Source of the DNA: Pirellula staleyi DSM 6068
GTDB lineage: Bacteria; Planctomycetota; Planctomycetia; Pirellulales; Pirellulaceae
Length of the DNA stretch: 44,524 nucleotides
Assembly: GCA_945900945.1 (NCBI GenBank)
Contig: CAMDKL010000030.1
Coordinates: forward strand, 1-44,524
Direction of reading: 5' to 3'
Under the pieces are notes generated by a model, which did not search any database, was not told the origin of the DNA, and worked only from the letters and a program-made list of their open reading frames with translations. Below are positions 35,174 to 43,214 of the stretch, piece after piece; the stretch's first letter is position 1; every line of letters begins with the position of its first letter. Both the position numbers and the translations under genes were made by a program.

Positions 35174-36160
35174 TTGGATACGAAGCTTTTGATTGGTGTG
35201 GACGAGGCCGGTTATGGTCCGAGTATGGGGCCTCTAACGATTTGCGCAACGGCATGGCGTCTTCCGAGTTCTTTGGATGCTTGTGAAATGACCTCGTTGC
35301 TTGAACCGGAGTTTTTAGCCAAGCCGATTAGATCCAATTCGACGCACGTTCCAATAGGCGACTCGAAAAAGATTCATCGAGCGGCACTTGCCGTGGAGGG
35401 ACTCATCCTTGGAGCACGGTTTCTATGCTTACAAATCGAGGGAACGAAGCATTCGCATTGGGATTCCAACCTTGCTACTTTTGCGAGACAGGATTGGGAG
35501 CGACTTGCCTCGATTCCTTGGTATGCCAAACGGCCATCAACCTATTTTGCGACTCTGGACAGGACGATTGTCGATCAACTCGCCTACTTTCGTGCGGCAA
35601 GTGCAAAGTTGAAAACGCATTCAATCGCATTGGCAGGCATTCGAATGCGAGTCATCGATGAGGTGGAATTCAACCGGCAGGTAGATCGCACCGGAAACAA
35701 ATCGACCTTGCTCAGCGAGGCATCCCTTGCGTTAGTGAAGCAAGTGATTAGCGAGTTTGCAGAAGAGGGCGAGGACATAGAAGTCTATTGCGACAAGCAT
35801 GGTGGTCGAAATCGCTATCAAGCCATGCTGACTTCTGTGTTTGATGAAGAATGGTTTGCGATCGAGATCGAGAGCAGAGCGTGCAGTCGCTACACGGCCA
35901 AAAGGGATGGCCATTTGATGCAGATACAGTTCAAGGTTGACGGGGATTCGATTTTCCCATCTGCGGCAGCGTCTATCATTGCAAAGTGGACACGGGAGGA
36001 GTTGATGGATCGCCTGAATGGATTTTGGCATACCCGAGTGGCTGGCGACATCGCTCCTACTGCGGGTTATTTTGTCGATGCATTGCGATTCGCTGAGGAG
36101 ATTGGGGAAACAGCATCGAAGCTGGGCTTGGGTCGTGATCTTTGGTGGCGTAAAAAGTGA
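35174..36160 (+). CDS. RNase HII-like nuclease, extended planctomycete form
   Basis: This is a 328-residue protein beginning with TTG at 35174, two bases after the preceding stop. LLIGVDEAGYGPSMGPLTIC matches the RNase HII/HIII active-site start (DEAGYGP). GDSKKIH matches the DSK motif, EVYCDKHGGRNRYQAML holds a later acidic residue, and SIFPSAAASIIAKWTRE matches the conserved ASI-x-AK-x-R-x block. RNase HII removes ribonucleotides from DNA and is usually about 200 residues. This form is over 100 residues longer, with insertions between the DEAGYG and the CDKHGG regions. It may serve a special substrate or need. Whether it is the cell's main enzyme or a paralogue cannot be told. A large hairpin starts at its stop codon. 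Confidence 0.75.
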   Translation: MDTKLLIGVDEAGYGPSMGPLTICATAWRLPSSLDACEMTSLLEPEFLAKPIRSNSTHVPIGDSKKIHRAALAVEGLILGARFLCLQIEGTKHSHWDSNLATFARQDWERLASIPWYAKRPSTYFATLDRTIVDQLAYFRAASAKLKTHSIALAGIRMRVIDEVEFNRQVDRTGNKSTLLSEASLALVKQVISEFAEEGEDIEVYCDKHGGRNRYQAMLTSVFDEEWFAIEIESRACSRYTAKRDGHLMQIQFKVDGDSIFPSAAASIIAKWTREELMDRLNGFWHTRVAGDIAPTAGYFVDALRFAEEIGETASKLGLGRDLWWRKK

Positions 36161-36218
36161 CAAGCCTCGAATTGGTAGTGATTGCAATTGCAGGCACTAA
36201 TTCAATTCGAGGCTTGTC
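36159..36218 (-). terminator. Long hairpin terminator between rnhB-like gene and csrA
   Basis: GACAAGCCTCGAATTG at 36159-36174 is a perfect inverse of CAATTCGAGGCTTGTC at 36203-36218. Inside, TAGTG at 36176-36180 pairs with CACTA at 36195-36199, making about 21 bp of stem. Read from csrA (minus strand), the stem is followed by ACTTTTTACG, so it works best as an intrinsic terminator for csrA. Read from the plus strand it begins on the stop codon of the RNase HII-like gene and lacks a U tract. Confidence 0.75.
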
Positions 36219-36314
36219 GCGTATCGTACCTGAGTCTTGCACTCAGTTTTGGGAACGATAGGGTAATCGCTTGGCAAACACGCCTCAATGGCATGTGCTT
36301 CCGCACCCATCTAC

Positions 36315-36539
36315 CTAGGGACGATCATCCTTTAAAACATTTAGTTCAGTCGGTTGGATGTGATTCGCTTTCCGATTTTCACGTTTGATCGCCTCATAGA
36401 CTTCTTGTCGATGAACAGGAATATCGTTTGGGGCTTCGATACCAAGCCGCACTTTATCCCCACGAATGTCCACGATCGTGATAACAATGTCGTCACCGAT
36501 CATGATGCTTTCGTCTCGATGTCGCGAGAGCACCAGCAT
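36315..36539 (-). CDS. csrA: Carbon storage regulator CsrA
   Basis: This is a 74-residue CsrA/RsmA protein, a small dimeric RNA-binding translational regulator that binds GGA motifs in leaders of target mRNAs. The sequence [20 protein letters not shown] is near-consensus. [20 protein letters not shown] carries the RNA-binding Arg44-type region (VHR). The C-terminal tail ([12 protein letters not shown]) is longer than in Escherichia coli. A strong AAGGAG sits 7 bases before the ATG, unusual for this window. Csr in many bacteria controls flagellin, so the decayed motA/motB genes in the same window are worth remembering. Confidence 0.95.
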   Translation of the reverse strand: MLVLSRHRDESIMIGDDIVITIVDIRGDKVRLGIEAPNDIPVHRQEVYEAIKRENRKANHIQPTELNVLKDDRP

Positions 36540-37015
36540 TGGAGACTCCTTTTCTTCGTTTAGGTCGCATCCAGTGCAACAGGGTTGGGTCTAAACCAGT
36601 GGGCTGTGATGTTCGTTCGGACTATTCATCTAAACTCACGCCACAACGAGTGTATCGGCGGGAGAATGCTGGCGAATCACCGAGACATAATGCTTTCCGT
36701 GGACAACTACTGTTCTGAATTTAACACCAAGTAATAGGATTTTCGCAGTTTCAATCGGGCGTAAAGTCGGCGCAGCACCGGTTCGTGTTCACCGCTAAAA
36801 CCGCAAAGATCGAATATGCCGTTGACGACTACCGACATCCTAATGTTTTGCCAACCGTTAAGGTTTAACATGAACTACATGAGGAGTATTGTTCGATAGG
36901 AGCTTGAGTCCAGGCAACTTCGGTCATTGCGAACTCCAACGCAATACCGACTCCAAAATTGCTTGGTCGTAGCACACCGCAATCCGACATTCCCAAATCC
37001 TAGAAGCTAGCCAAC
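36540..37015. other. Intergenic region without recognised gene
   Basis: About 475 bases between csrA and the GAF/PPM gene hold no convincing open frame. The stretch around 36768-36806 (GCACCGGTTC...AAAACCGCAAAG) is weakly like the 2314/31793 repeat family. It probably contains both diverging promoters. Confidence 0.45.
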
Positions 37016-38686
37016 GTGAAACGCCGGTATCCATCGCATCTTCGTATCCATCTCGAAGATTCCAACTCCAATGCCTCATCGAGTGATTTGTCTCGCTCCA
37101 ACACGCAATCAGGTCCTCCTCGAGATGAGATTCAGGATGTGTTGCGGTCATTTACGGTTGCGACCAGCTGGACGGTGAACGAACGGCCGCAGCAAACGGA
37201 ATTAAAAAACGAAATCCCCGGCAATCATTTGCCAAACCAAAATGGGGTAAGCAGACGTTGGCGTCTGATTGAAACGATTGTGCAGGATGGATCGCTTGAT
37301 GCCGAGGACTCTTTGAACTCGTCATGCGTTCCGATGGATCGGGCTCAATACTTGCTCGCATCCATCGAACGCCTGGTCGCTCGATTGGATCTGGCTGAGG
37401 AGACGGTTAGGCGGCAGGAGGCGGAACTTGCCACAGTGGTTGGTGTAACCAGTTACAGCGATCGCGGTCGAGAGACGGCAGATCGGTTGGAATCGATTTT
37501 GGATAGCGTGGCTCGTTCCGTCGGGGCTGTCGCTGGAGCCCTGTATCTGCTCGATGACGAAACCTCCTCCTTGAAGATGCGGTCTTGTATCGGATTGCCT
37601 AAAACGCGGTTAACAGCTCCTCCTCGTGAATTGAGAGGATCCCTTGCCGACTTAGAGGCATTGCTGGGCAATGCGGTTTTGCTCACCGATATCAAAATGA
37701 TGCCCGATTGGCCTAGTCCAGAGGAGTTCGGCGCGGCTTTGGTCGTCCCGATCGGTTCGAACACCATGCCGCATGGCACGATGTGGTTCTGGTCCGAACA
37801 GCCGCGATCCTACAGCGCGACCGAGGTCGAGGTTGCCAATTTAGCCGCAGGCCGTGTGATGAGTGAAATCGAGCAGTCCATCTTGGGGCAAGAAATCCAT
37901 CAGTCACGTGCAATGCAAAAGCAAATCGAGACCGCTAGTCTCATACAAGCCAGCATGCTGCCGGACAATCAAGTTCTGCATGAAGACTTCGACGTCAACG
38001 GATGGACATTCCAGAATGGTAGCATCGGCGGTGGATTCCATCATTGGGATGTGAACCCGCAGGGAATGATGACGCTATCTCTCGGGAATGCAAACCAGCC
38101 TGGCCCGGAGGGAGCCATCGTCGCGACCAGTATCCAGTCGATTGTGCGGACTCTCTGGCAGAGCAGCAATTCCCCGATGTCGATAATGAGGACAATCAAC
38201 GATACGCTTTGGGGAATGCAGGACGCCGACTGGACGGCGTCGATGGGACTAGTTCAAATCAATCCGGTTACTGGCTACGGCTCCATTTGCAGTGCCGGCG
38301 ACATTCAGTCTTTTGTGATCTCCCACAGAGGCTTTCGCCCGATTGGATGTCTTGGTCCTCGAGTGGCAGCTCAACCAGATACCTTGTTCAACAGCAATCG
38401 ATTCTGTTTGCAGCCGGGTGAAATCCTTTTAGCGTTCACATCCAACATCCTGGACAATACCAACGGAGGGCAAATTCCGCAGCAAAAGAAAAAAGGGGGA
38501 AGACCAGTCTGCTATTCCACACTTGATCAAAACTCGTTGCTTCAAATCGTTAGGGACATGTCGGACGAGAGGGCGAGCGATATCGCTGGCTACGTGGCGC
38601 GAACACTCCCGACTTTCCAACGTGATACGAACGAAGGACCAGACCGCTCCATGGTCCTAATTAAAAACGTTCGGAAGGTAAAATAA
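37016..38686 (+). CDS. GAF-PPM (SpoIIE-like) protein with degenerate phosphatase site
   Basis: This is a 556-residue cytoplasmic signalling protein starting with GTG at 37016. Residues 1-100 are low in order. About 110-145 is a coiled coil. About 155-285 is a GAF domain (LDSVARSVGAVAGALYLLDD; AALVVPIGSNTMPHGTMWFW). About 285-312 is another coiled coil. About 310-550 is a SpoIIE-type PPM fold (QASMLPDNQ; DRSMVLIKN). In active enzymes the metal ligands sit in GGD and D-xx-GHG motifs. Here GGG-FHHW (about 338-344) and LGNANQPG (about 356-363) replace them. It is therefore probably a pseudophosphatase that acts as a regulatory or scaffold protein. The signal is unknown. It appears monocistronic. 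Confidence 0.85.
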   Translation: MKRRYPSHLRIHLEDSNSNASSSDLSRSNTQSGPPRDEIQDVLRSFTVATSWTVNERPQQTELKNEIPGNHLPNQNGVSRRWRLIETIVQDGSLDAEDSLNSSCVPMDRAQYLLASIERLVARLDLAEETVRRQEAELATVVGVTSYSDRGRETADRLESILDSVARSVGAVAGALYLLDDETSSLKMRSCIGLPKTRLTAPPRELRGSLADLEALLGNAVLLTDIKMMPDWPSPEEFGAALVVPIGSNTMPHGTMWFWSEQPRSYSATEVEVANLAAGRVMSEIEQSILGQEIHQSRAMQKQIETASLIQASMLPDNQVLHEDFDVNGWTFQNGSIGGGFHHWDVNPQGMMTLSLGNANQPGPEGAIVATSIQSIVRTLWQSSNSPMSIMRTINDTLWGMQDADWTASMGLVQINPVTGYGSICSAGDIQSFVISHRGFRPIGCLGPRVAAQPDTLFNSNRFCLQPGEILLAFTSNILDNTNGGQIPQQKKKGGRPVCYSTLDQNSLLQIVRDMSDERASDIAGYVARTLPTFQRDTNEGPDRSMVLIKNVRKVK

Positions 38687-39068
38687 TTGGGTCTCAGCTG
38701 CAGAATTACTGGGTGAATTTGGCGAGCGATGGAGTTACCCAGGGTAAGCTTGGCAGCAACGTCATTCGGCATATTTCCGGAGGGAAGCGAAGGGTTCCTT
38801 GAAAATGATTGACTTTTCAGCTACGAACCGACACGATATAATGTGTCGCACCTCGCCGACGATATTCGTACATTGACCGCGTTAGTGATCGTATTGCTGA
38901 CAACTGAAACGGCCAATGCGGGTTCCTAGTCAAGCTACCTCCAACCCGTCCTAGACCGAACAAAGGGATGCAGCTATGCCCTCGATCGACAGGACTATTT
39001 TGTGTTGTTGTTTCTTGCTCGGGCATAGCTGATCCCAGGCGTTCGTCGATTAAACCGAGTTCAGTCGA
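38687..39068. other. Intergenic region with one inverted repeat
   Basis: No gene is seen. AGCTATGCCC at 38972-38981 and GGGCATAGCT at 39021-39030 form 10-bp inverted arms with a 39-base loop, upstream of the small BamE-like gene. It may be part of a leader structure. Confidence 0.4.
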
Positions 39069-39443
39069 ATGCTTAGCCGTCGAATACGAATTCGAAATGC
39101 TGTAATTATTGTCGTAATCGCCTTATTCTTTGGCTATCGTTGGTGTTTCCCTGGACGCAGTTTTGATTCCGAACTATGGCAAGAAAACATGCTTCCGCTT
39201 GGGTCGAACGTTCGACTTGGAATGGCTGACCGAATTGTTGCTCGACATGTTCTTAGAGGAATGACCTCAAGTCAGGTGATAGACATGCTCGGCAAACCGC
39301 CAGCAACTGACTACTTTAGTGAATGGGATTTGGTATATCGGTTGGGACCTGAGCGAGGATTCTTAAGTATCGATTCTGAATGGCTCGTCGTAAAACTCGA
39401 TCAAAATGAAATTGTGGCTGATTTCAAGATTGTTAGTGACTGA
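39069..39443 (+). CDS. Small membrane-anchored BamE/SmpA-like protein
   Basis: This is a 124-residue protein with an N-terminal membrane anchor (AVIIVVIALFFGYRWCF) and a periplasmic part. VLRGMTSSQVIDMLGKPPAT followed by EWDLVYRLG and LVVKLDQNEIVADFKIV is the pattern of SmpA/OmlA-fold domains (G-M-x-x-x-x-V-x-x-x-L-G-x-P ... Y-x-L). In BamE this binds the outer-membrane assembly complex, but here it is anchored by a helix and not a lipid. A structural or sensory role is likely. It has no operon partner, as the next downstream genes are truncated. Confidence 0.7.
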   Translation: MLSRRIRIRNAVIIVVIALFFGYRWCFPGRSFDSELWQENMLPLGSNVRLGMADRIVARHVLRGMTSSQVIDMLGKPPATDYFSEWDLVYRLGPERGFLSIDSEWLVVKLDQNEIVADFKIVSD

Positions 39444-39484
39444 CGATTCTTGATTTGTCCATAACGCAATCGAGAAGGAAAGCG

Positions 39485-39550
39485 ATGGGTCGAATTTACG
39501 TCGAAACCACAATTCCAAGTTTCTACTTCGAAGTCCGTACAGAACAGTGA
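39485..39550 (+). pseudogene. Truncated PIN-domain toxin (first 21 codons)
   Basis: After the SD-like GAGAAGGAAAGCG, the frame reads MGRIYVETTIPSFYFEVRTE and stops. The start matches the N-terminus of VapC-like PIN-domain toxins, in which the first Glu and the Thr-Thr-Ile-Pro-Ser block lie near the first acidic metal ligand. The remaining 120 or so residues are absent. It overlaps the following ORF by one base. Confidence 0.6.
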
Positions 39551-39714
39551 TGACTGACCCAGTGATTGACGAAGTACGCCGTGTTCGAAAACTTATCTCC
39601 GACGAGATTGGACCGGATCTTGTGGGTTTGGTCGACCACTACGCAAAGCTTCGATCGAGATTCAAACGCAAACCAGTTGATCCAATGGATCGACGAACAA
39701 ATCGATCGGGATAG
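39550..39714 (+). CDS. Antitoxin-like small ORF beside the PIN fragment, likely truncated
   Basis: This is a 54-residue open frame starting MTDPVIDEVRRVRKLISDEI and continuing GPDLVGLVDHYAKLRSRFKR. This resembles short antitoxins that precede PIN toxins (MKDP-x-IEE-x-R-x-x-R pattern). Here it follows the toxin start instead of preceding it, which suggests rearrangement or deletion between two tandem pairs. Its stop codon is supplied by the 3' end of the group II intron remnant, inserted on the opposite strand, so the natural C-terminus is lost. Confidence 0.45.
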   Translation: MTDPVIDEVRRVRKLISDEIGPDLVGLVDHYAKLRSRFKRKPVDPMDRRTNRSG

Positions 39715-40400
39715 GGGCCGGATTTCGCCGGACTCCTCCCACACCACCTAACATGCGGGTCCGCATTAGGCGGTTCGATTGTTGAGAGCAAGCTTGCTCC
39801 AGATGTCTAACAAACTCACCAGTCCTACCGAGGCTAAATAAACGTTGGGCATCGCGCGTTGGACGCTCTTACACCGCGACATAAACCACGGGCCTCTACT
39901 GCATGATCCGAATGGGATCGCGTCGTTCTTCGGGATACCAAGCTTGAGCAAATTGTTGATCCGGGTACGGGCCCGTACGCCATTGCTTCCAATAACAAGA
40001 TCGGATGCGTCGACGAACCCAGTTGTCCAAATCTTCAAAGTAACTCTTGATCGGCACCAAGCTGAAGTAACCTACCAAGCCTCGCAAGTACCACACCAAT
40101 TCCGTCATGCGGGTTGACATCGACACGCCGCGAGTGCGACGCGTGATTTCGGATACCCGCTTCTTGAATTTCAGTGTATTCTTCGGGCTAACTCGAATCG
40201 GTCCGCCATAGCCACTAATGGTGGCTGATGCATAGCTGCTATGTGGCTTGGACGGTTCGAGGTCATGAATGGTTCTTCCTTGTCAATAATCGTTTGGTCC
40301 TTCCTGTCTTCATTGGATTTGAAGAGGCAGTATTACGACCGCTGCTGACTTCTATTTGCACGACAAGGGTTGCCCCAAGCCGCCCTGGCTAGTCGCAATG
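39705..40400 (-). mobile_element. Internally deleted group II intron remnant
   Basis: On the minus strand, the 3' end has GAACCGCCTAATGCGGACCC then GCATGTTAGGTGGTG, which folds as a domain V-like hairpin. Domain VI-like GGAGTCCGGCGAAATCCGG and an end at CTATCCCGAT (39705) follow. At the 5' side, GAAGTCAGCAGCGGTC near 40345 resembles the conserved region just before maturase genes. Between them only the end of the maturase remains, so the reverse-transcriptase core and most of the domain I ribozyme are missing. The 5' border near 40400 is approximate. The element sits at the 3' end of the antitoxin-like ORF. Confidence 0.65.
39766..40225 (-). pseudogene. C-terminal maturase (domain X/D) fragment of the group II intron
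   Basis: The minus strand gives PIRVSPKNTLKFKKRVSEIT, RRTRGVSMSTRMTELVWYLR, GYFSLVPIKSYFEDLDNWVR and RRIRSCYWKQW, the well-known maturase domain of group II intron proteins. After about 39970 the frame shifts by one base to ARTRINNLLKLGIPKNDA and FMSRCKSVQRAMPNVYLAS, the following DNA-binding part. The ATG at 40266 is in another frame. All of the reverse-transcriptase fingers/palm with the YADD motif is deleted, so it cannot be functional. Confidence 0.75.
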
Positions 40401-40445
40401 ACACAGAACTCGCTCTCGCGGGCTGATCGAGTAGGTGGGGTTTAA

Positions 40446-40826
40446 ATGGGTGGAGATTCCACCAACGCTTTCAGCACCGACGTTGGCCGAAAAATTGCGA
40501 TCGATGGTAACGGCAATGTATATGTTTCTGGAGAGTTTTACGGTTCATCGGACTTTGGTACGACAATTCTTTCGTCCGTAGGAGGTAACCGGGATAGATT
40601 TGTCGCCAAACTCAATTCAGCTGGCACGAGCGTCTGGACCAAATCGGTTGGCGCGAATGGAAGTTTTAACTCTTCGTCCGACCTGGTGGTGGATTCGATC
40701 GGGAACGTATTCGTATCCGTATCGTTCAGTGGCACAGTCGATTTCGACCCAACTACAGGAACTTACTCTTTGACCAACGCAGGAACCTTTAAAAATGCAT
40801 TCCGCGTTCGTTTGCGCCACGCATAG
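40446..40826 (+). pseudogene. Fragment of an SBBP-repeat beta-propeller protein
   Basis: The 126-residue frame contains three repeats of the SBBP type: GRKIAIDGNGNVYVSGEFYG, DRFVAKLNSAGTSVWTKSVG, and SSDLVVDSIGNVFVSVSFSG with TVDFDPTTGTYSLTNAG. Such repeats are found in very large extracellular proteins. Here the N-terminal part, signal peptide and C-terminus are missing, and the last residues (FRVRLRHA) look frameshifted. The intron remnant lies directly upstream. It is a relic of a larger gene. Confidence 0.65.
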
Positions 40827-40953
40827 TACACGAAAGCGTCGTTGTGACAGCTAAGAATTAGCGTTATCTAAATTAGCCGGAACGCAATAGCGTCCGGTTT
40901 TAAATAAGCCAACCGGGTGCTAACCCACTCCGGCTGATCCTGATATTAAGAGC

Positions 40954-40982
40954 GTCCGGCTGAGGACAGCCGGACCTACGTG
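40954..40982. repeat. 29-bp palindromic repeat (inverted copy at 21798-21826)
   Basis: GTCCGGCTGAGGACAGCCGG followed by ACCTACGTG is the exact reverse complement of 21798-21826. It overlaps the last codons of the methyltransferase gene, whose stop codon (complement of CTA at 40976) lies inside it. Just upstream, GCCGGAACGCAATAGCGTCC and CTCCGGCTGAT are related degenerate sequences. Confidence 0.8.
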
Positions 40983-41791
40983 CAAACGGCTAGGAATCCT
41001 CCGCTTCTTATATGGGGGAACCAGGAACCGGTCAGCAAGTCGCTCGATTGACGATTCAACCGATAGAAGCGTTCAATCCGCAAGCCACTTGCCTTCAAGT
41101 CGCTGCGCAATTCGCGCTCCGAGTAGATGTGTAGAAACATCGACGGCAAACCGCGATACGCATAGATACTATCCCCCAAGTCCCACGTTGGATCGCGCAG
41201 AGCTCGCAACCAATCCATTACCGTCCGGCGCACTCCACCTGGATCCCGTAGCCAAGAGCCACGATTGTGGACGTGAACAAAAAACTTGCCGTCTGCGGTG
41301 AGGATTCGCCTCGCGTGTTTCATAAACGAGCGTCGATTATCGCGGCCCTGGACCATGCCCAATGAGCTGTACATGCACAAAACAGCTTCGGCAAACCCGT
41401 CCGCCAAACATTCTAAATGCGCCATGTTGGCGCGAATCGCGACCGCTTCGTTCTGAGCCAACTTCGACGCCTTGGTTCTGTACTCTCCAAGCATATCCAA
41501 ACTCAAATCGACTCCGACCACCCGCCAACCTTGCTCCGCCAAAGGAATCAAATTGCGCCCTGTTCCACAACCAAAGTCGACCGCAATCCGACGCGACCCA
41601 TTCGACCGAATTGCGACCGGACCGAGATGTTCAGCGATCAATCTCCGATCTAATTCAAGCAAAGGATGGCCGGAATGAAATCGATCGTAGTCCGTTGCGA
41701 TCGCAGACTCGGTGACGTAGTCCCACGTTCCACGCGAGACTCCGGCAGGCAGTTGCCATGAAGCTCTCGATTGATCGGTTGTTCGGTCCGT
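40976..41791 (-). CDS. Class I SAM-dependent methyltransferase, probable ACG start
   Basis: This methyltransferase of about 271 residues has motif I VDFGCGTGRNLIPLAEQG, then VVGVDLSLDMLGEY, motif IV-like AVLCMYSSLGMVQG and KFFVHVHNRGSW. The substrate is unknown. The only usual start, TTG at 41662, would cut off ASWQLPAGVSRGTWDYVTES and DYDRFHSGHPLLELDR, which look like the conserved family N-terminus. The frame is open to an ACG at 41791 that overlaps the DUF1501 stop as TAACG. In a typical overlap this would be TAATG, so a T-to-C change of the start is likely, and translation is probably coupled to DUF1501. It ends inside a palindromic repeat. Confidence 0.85.
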   Translation of the reverse strand, partial: TDRTTDQSRASWQLPAGVSRGTWDYVTESAIATDYDRFHSGHPLLELDRRLIAEHLGPVAIRSNGSRRIAVDFGCGTGRNLIPLAEQGWRVVGVDLSLDMLGEYRTKASKLAQNEAVAIRANMAHLECLADGFAEAVLCMYSSLGMVQGRDNRRSFMKHARRILTADGKFFVHVHNRGSWLRDPGGVRRTVMDWLRALRDPTWDLGDSIYAYRGLPSMFLHIYSERELRSDLKASGLRIERFYRLNRQSSDLLTGSWFPHIRSGGFLAVCT

Positions 41792-43128
41792 TAGACTAGT
41801 TCCTTTATCGGTTGGTAACCGTCATCGACGAGATAATGTGGGCGGCCTGTTGCGTCTCGCACGGTTGTGGTCGATGCGTTCATGCCCAGGTTGTGATAAA
41901 GGGTCGAGAAAACTTCTTGAAACGTTACGGGTCGCTGTACGGCTTCACCGCCCAAGCGATCCGTGGCACCGATGATTTGGCCCGTCCTCATACCACCGCC
42001 GGCAAGCAGCGCACAGGAAACGTTCGGCCAGTGATCGCGTCCACCGTCTTTGTTAATCTTGGGTGTACGCCCGAATTCTCCCCATGCAATCACCGTAGTG
42101 TTGTCCAACATGCCGCGATCGTCGAGGTCTTCAATGAGCGTACTGAGCGCCTGGTCGAAGTCAGGGAGATTTTGCTTGGCTATTTTGAAGTTATTCCCAT
42201 GCCAGTCCCAGAACGAGTAACTCAGCGTTACTACGCGCACACCAGCTTCAACAAGTCGACGAGCGAGCAAGAATTGCTCGTTCAGTCTCGGTGCTGCGTC
42301 CCCTTGTTCTTTGTCTGTCCCTTTACCATAACGCTCGCGTAGTTTCGTGGATTCCGAGGAAAGGTCGAGTGCGTCGAGCATCTTACTTGAAGTCAGAATA
42401 TCGAAGGCGCGTTCTTGAAAGGAATCGAAGCCCTCCATCGCCCCGCTACTATCGAGTTCTCGTCGAAAATGATCGATGCTTGACAGCAATGCTTTGCGAT
42501 CCGCGAGTCGCTGAGTCGTAATACTGCCGAGGACCATATCCTCCTTGATATTGCCCGAGGGATTGAAGGGAGTATGTGCGTGGCCAAGAAAGCTTGACTT
42601 ACCGAAGTTGTACGGCATGTGCTTCATCTTGGGTGACAGATTAACATAGGAAGCTAACGTCGGATCGTGAGTCCCTTGCAGCTTGGAAATGACAGAGCCA
42701 AACTCCGGCCAACCGCCAGGTGGATTGCGTTCATTGAGCCGCCCTGTCATACATTGAAACGACTCGTGCCTATCTTTAGCACCCACCATCGATCGGATAA
42801 TTGCGAACTTATCTGCCAGTTTTGCTAAGTGCGGAAGATGTTCGCAGATCTGAATCCCGGGGATATTAGTCGAGATGGGTCGGAATTCGCCGCGGATCTC
42901 GACAGGGGCATCCAACTTGAGATCGTACATGTCCTGGTGCGGTGGACCACCAGGCAGATACACCATGATCACCGATTTGTTCGAATTACCAATCTTATCG
43001 GCCGTTTCGGCACGCAGTAACTGCGTTAAAGAAAGCCCTCCGAGCCCGAGTGATCCGATTTTTAAAAAATTGCGGCGGGGCAAACCGTCACAGAAGTGAT
43101 TGCAGGACTTACCTTCGATGGTAAACAT
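41791..43128 (-). CDS. DUF1501 family protein with Tat leader (second intact copy)
   Basis: This is a 445-residue DUF1501 protein. The leader GLPRRNFLKIGSLGLGGLSL is a strong twin-arginine signal. The family motifs are MVYLPGGPPHQDMYDLK, AIIRSMVGAKDRHESFQCMT, GGWPEFGSVISKLQG, TVIAWGEFGRTPKINKDGG and RDHWPNVSCALLAGGG. It starts with ATG at 43128, about 90 bases after the large secreted protein gene on the same strand, and its stop overlaps the methyltransferase start. No DUF1553 gene is beside it in this window, unlike the copy at 7.8 kb. Its function is unknown, probably periplasmic and perhaps hydrolytic. Confidence 0.93.
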   Translation of the reverse strand: MFTIEGKSCNHFCDGLPRRNFLKIGSLGLGGLSLTQLLRAETADKIGNSNKSVIMVYLPGGPPHQDMYDLKLDAPVEIRGEFRPISTNIPGIQICEHLPHLAKLADKFAIIRSMVGAKDRHESFQCMTGRLNERNPPGGWPEFGSVISKLQGTHDPTLASYVNLSPKMKHMPYNFGKSSFLGHAHTPFNPSGNIKEDMVLGSITTQRLADRKALLSSIDHFRRELDSSGAMEGFDSFQERAFDILTSSKMLDALDLSSESTKLRERYGKGTDKEQGDAAPRLNEQFLLARRLVEAGVRVVTLSYSFWDWHGNNFKIAKQNLPDFDQALSTLIEDLDDRGMLDNTTVIAWGEFGRTPKINKDGGRDHWPNVSCALLAGGGMRTGQIIGATDRLGGEAVQRPVTFQEVFSTLYHNLGMNASTTTVRDATGRPHYLVDDGYQPIKELV

Positions 43129-43214
43129 CAGTACAAATTCCGGAGAATTGGGGGATCGGCGGGATTGAGCAGACTGATGATCTTGGCAGCTCTGCGGTCA
43201 ATTGTCAAACTAAA

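Noticed and set aside
38817-39026. 69-codon minus-strand frame in the intergenic gap
   Set aside because: It has no start context, signal peptide or motif, and its residue composition is random.
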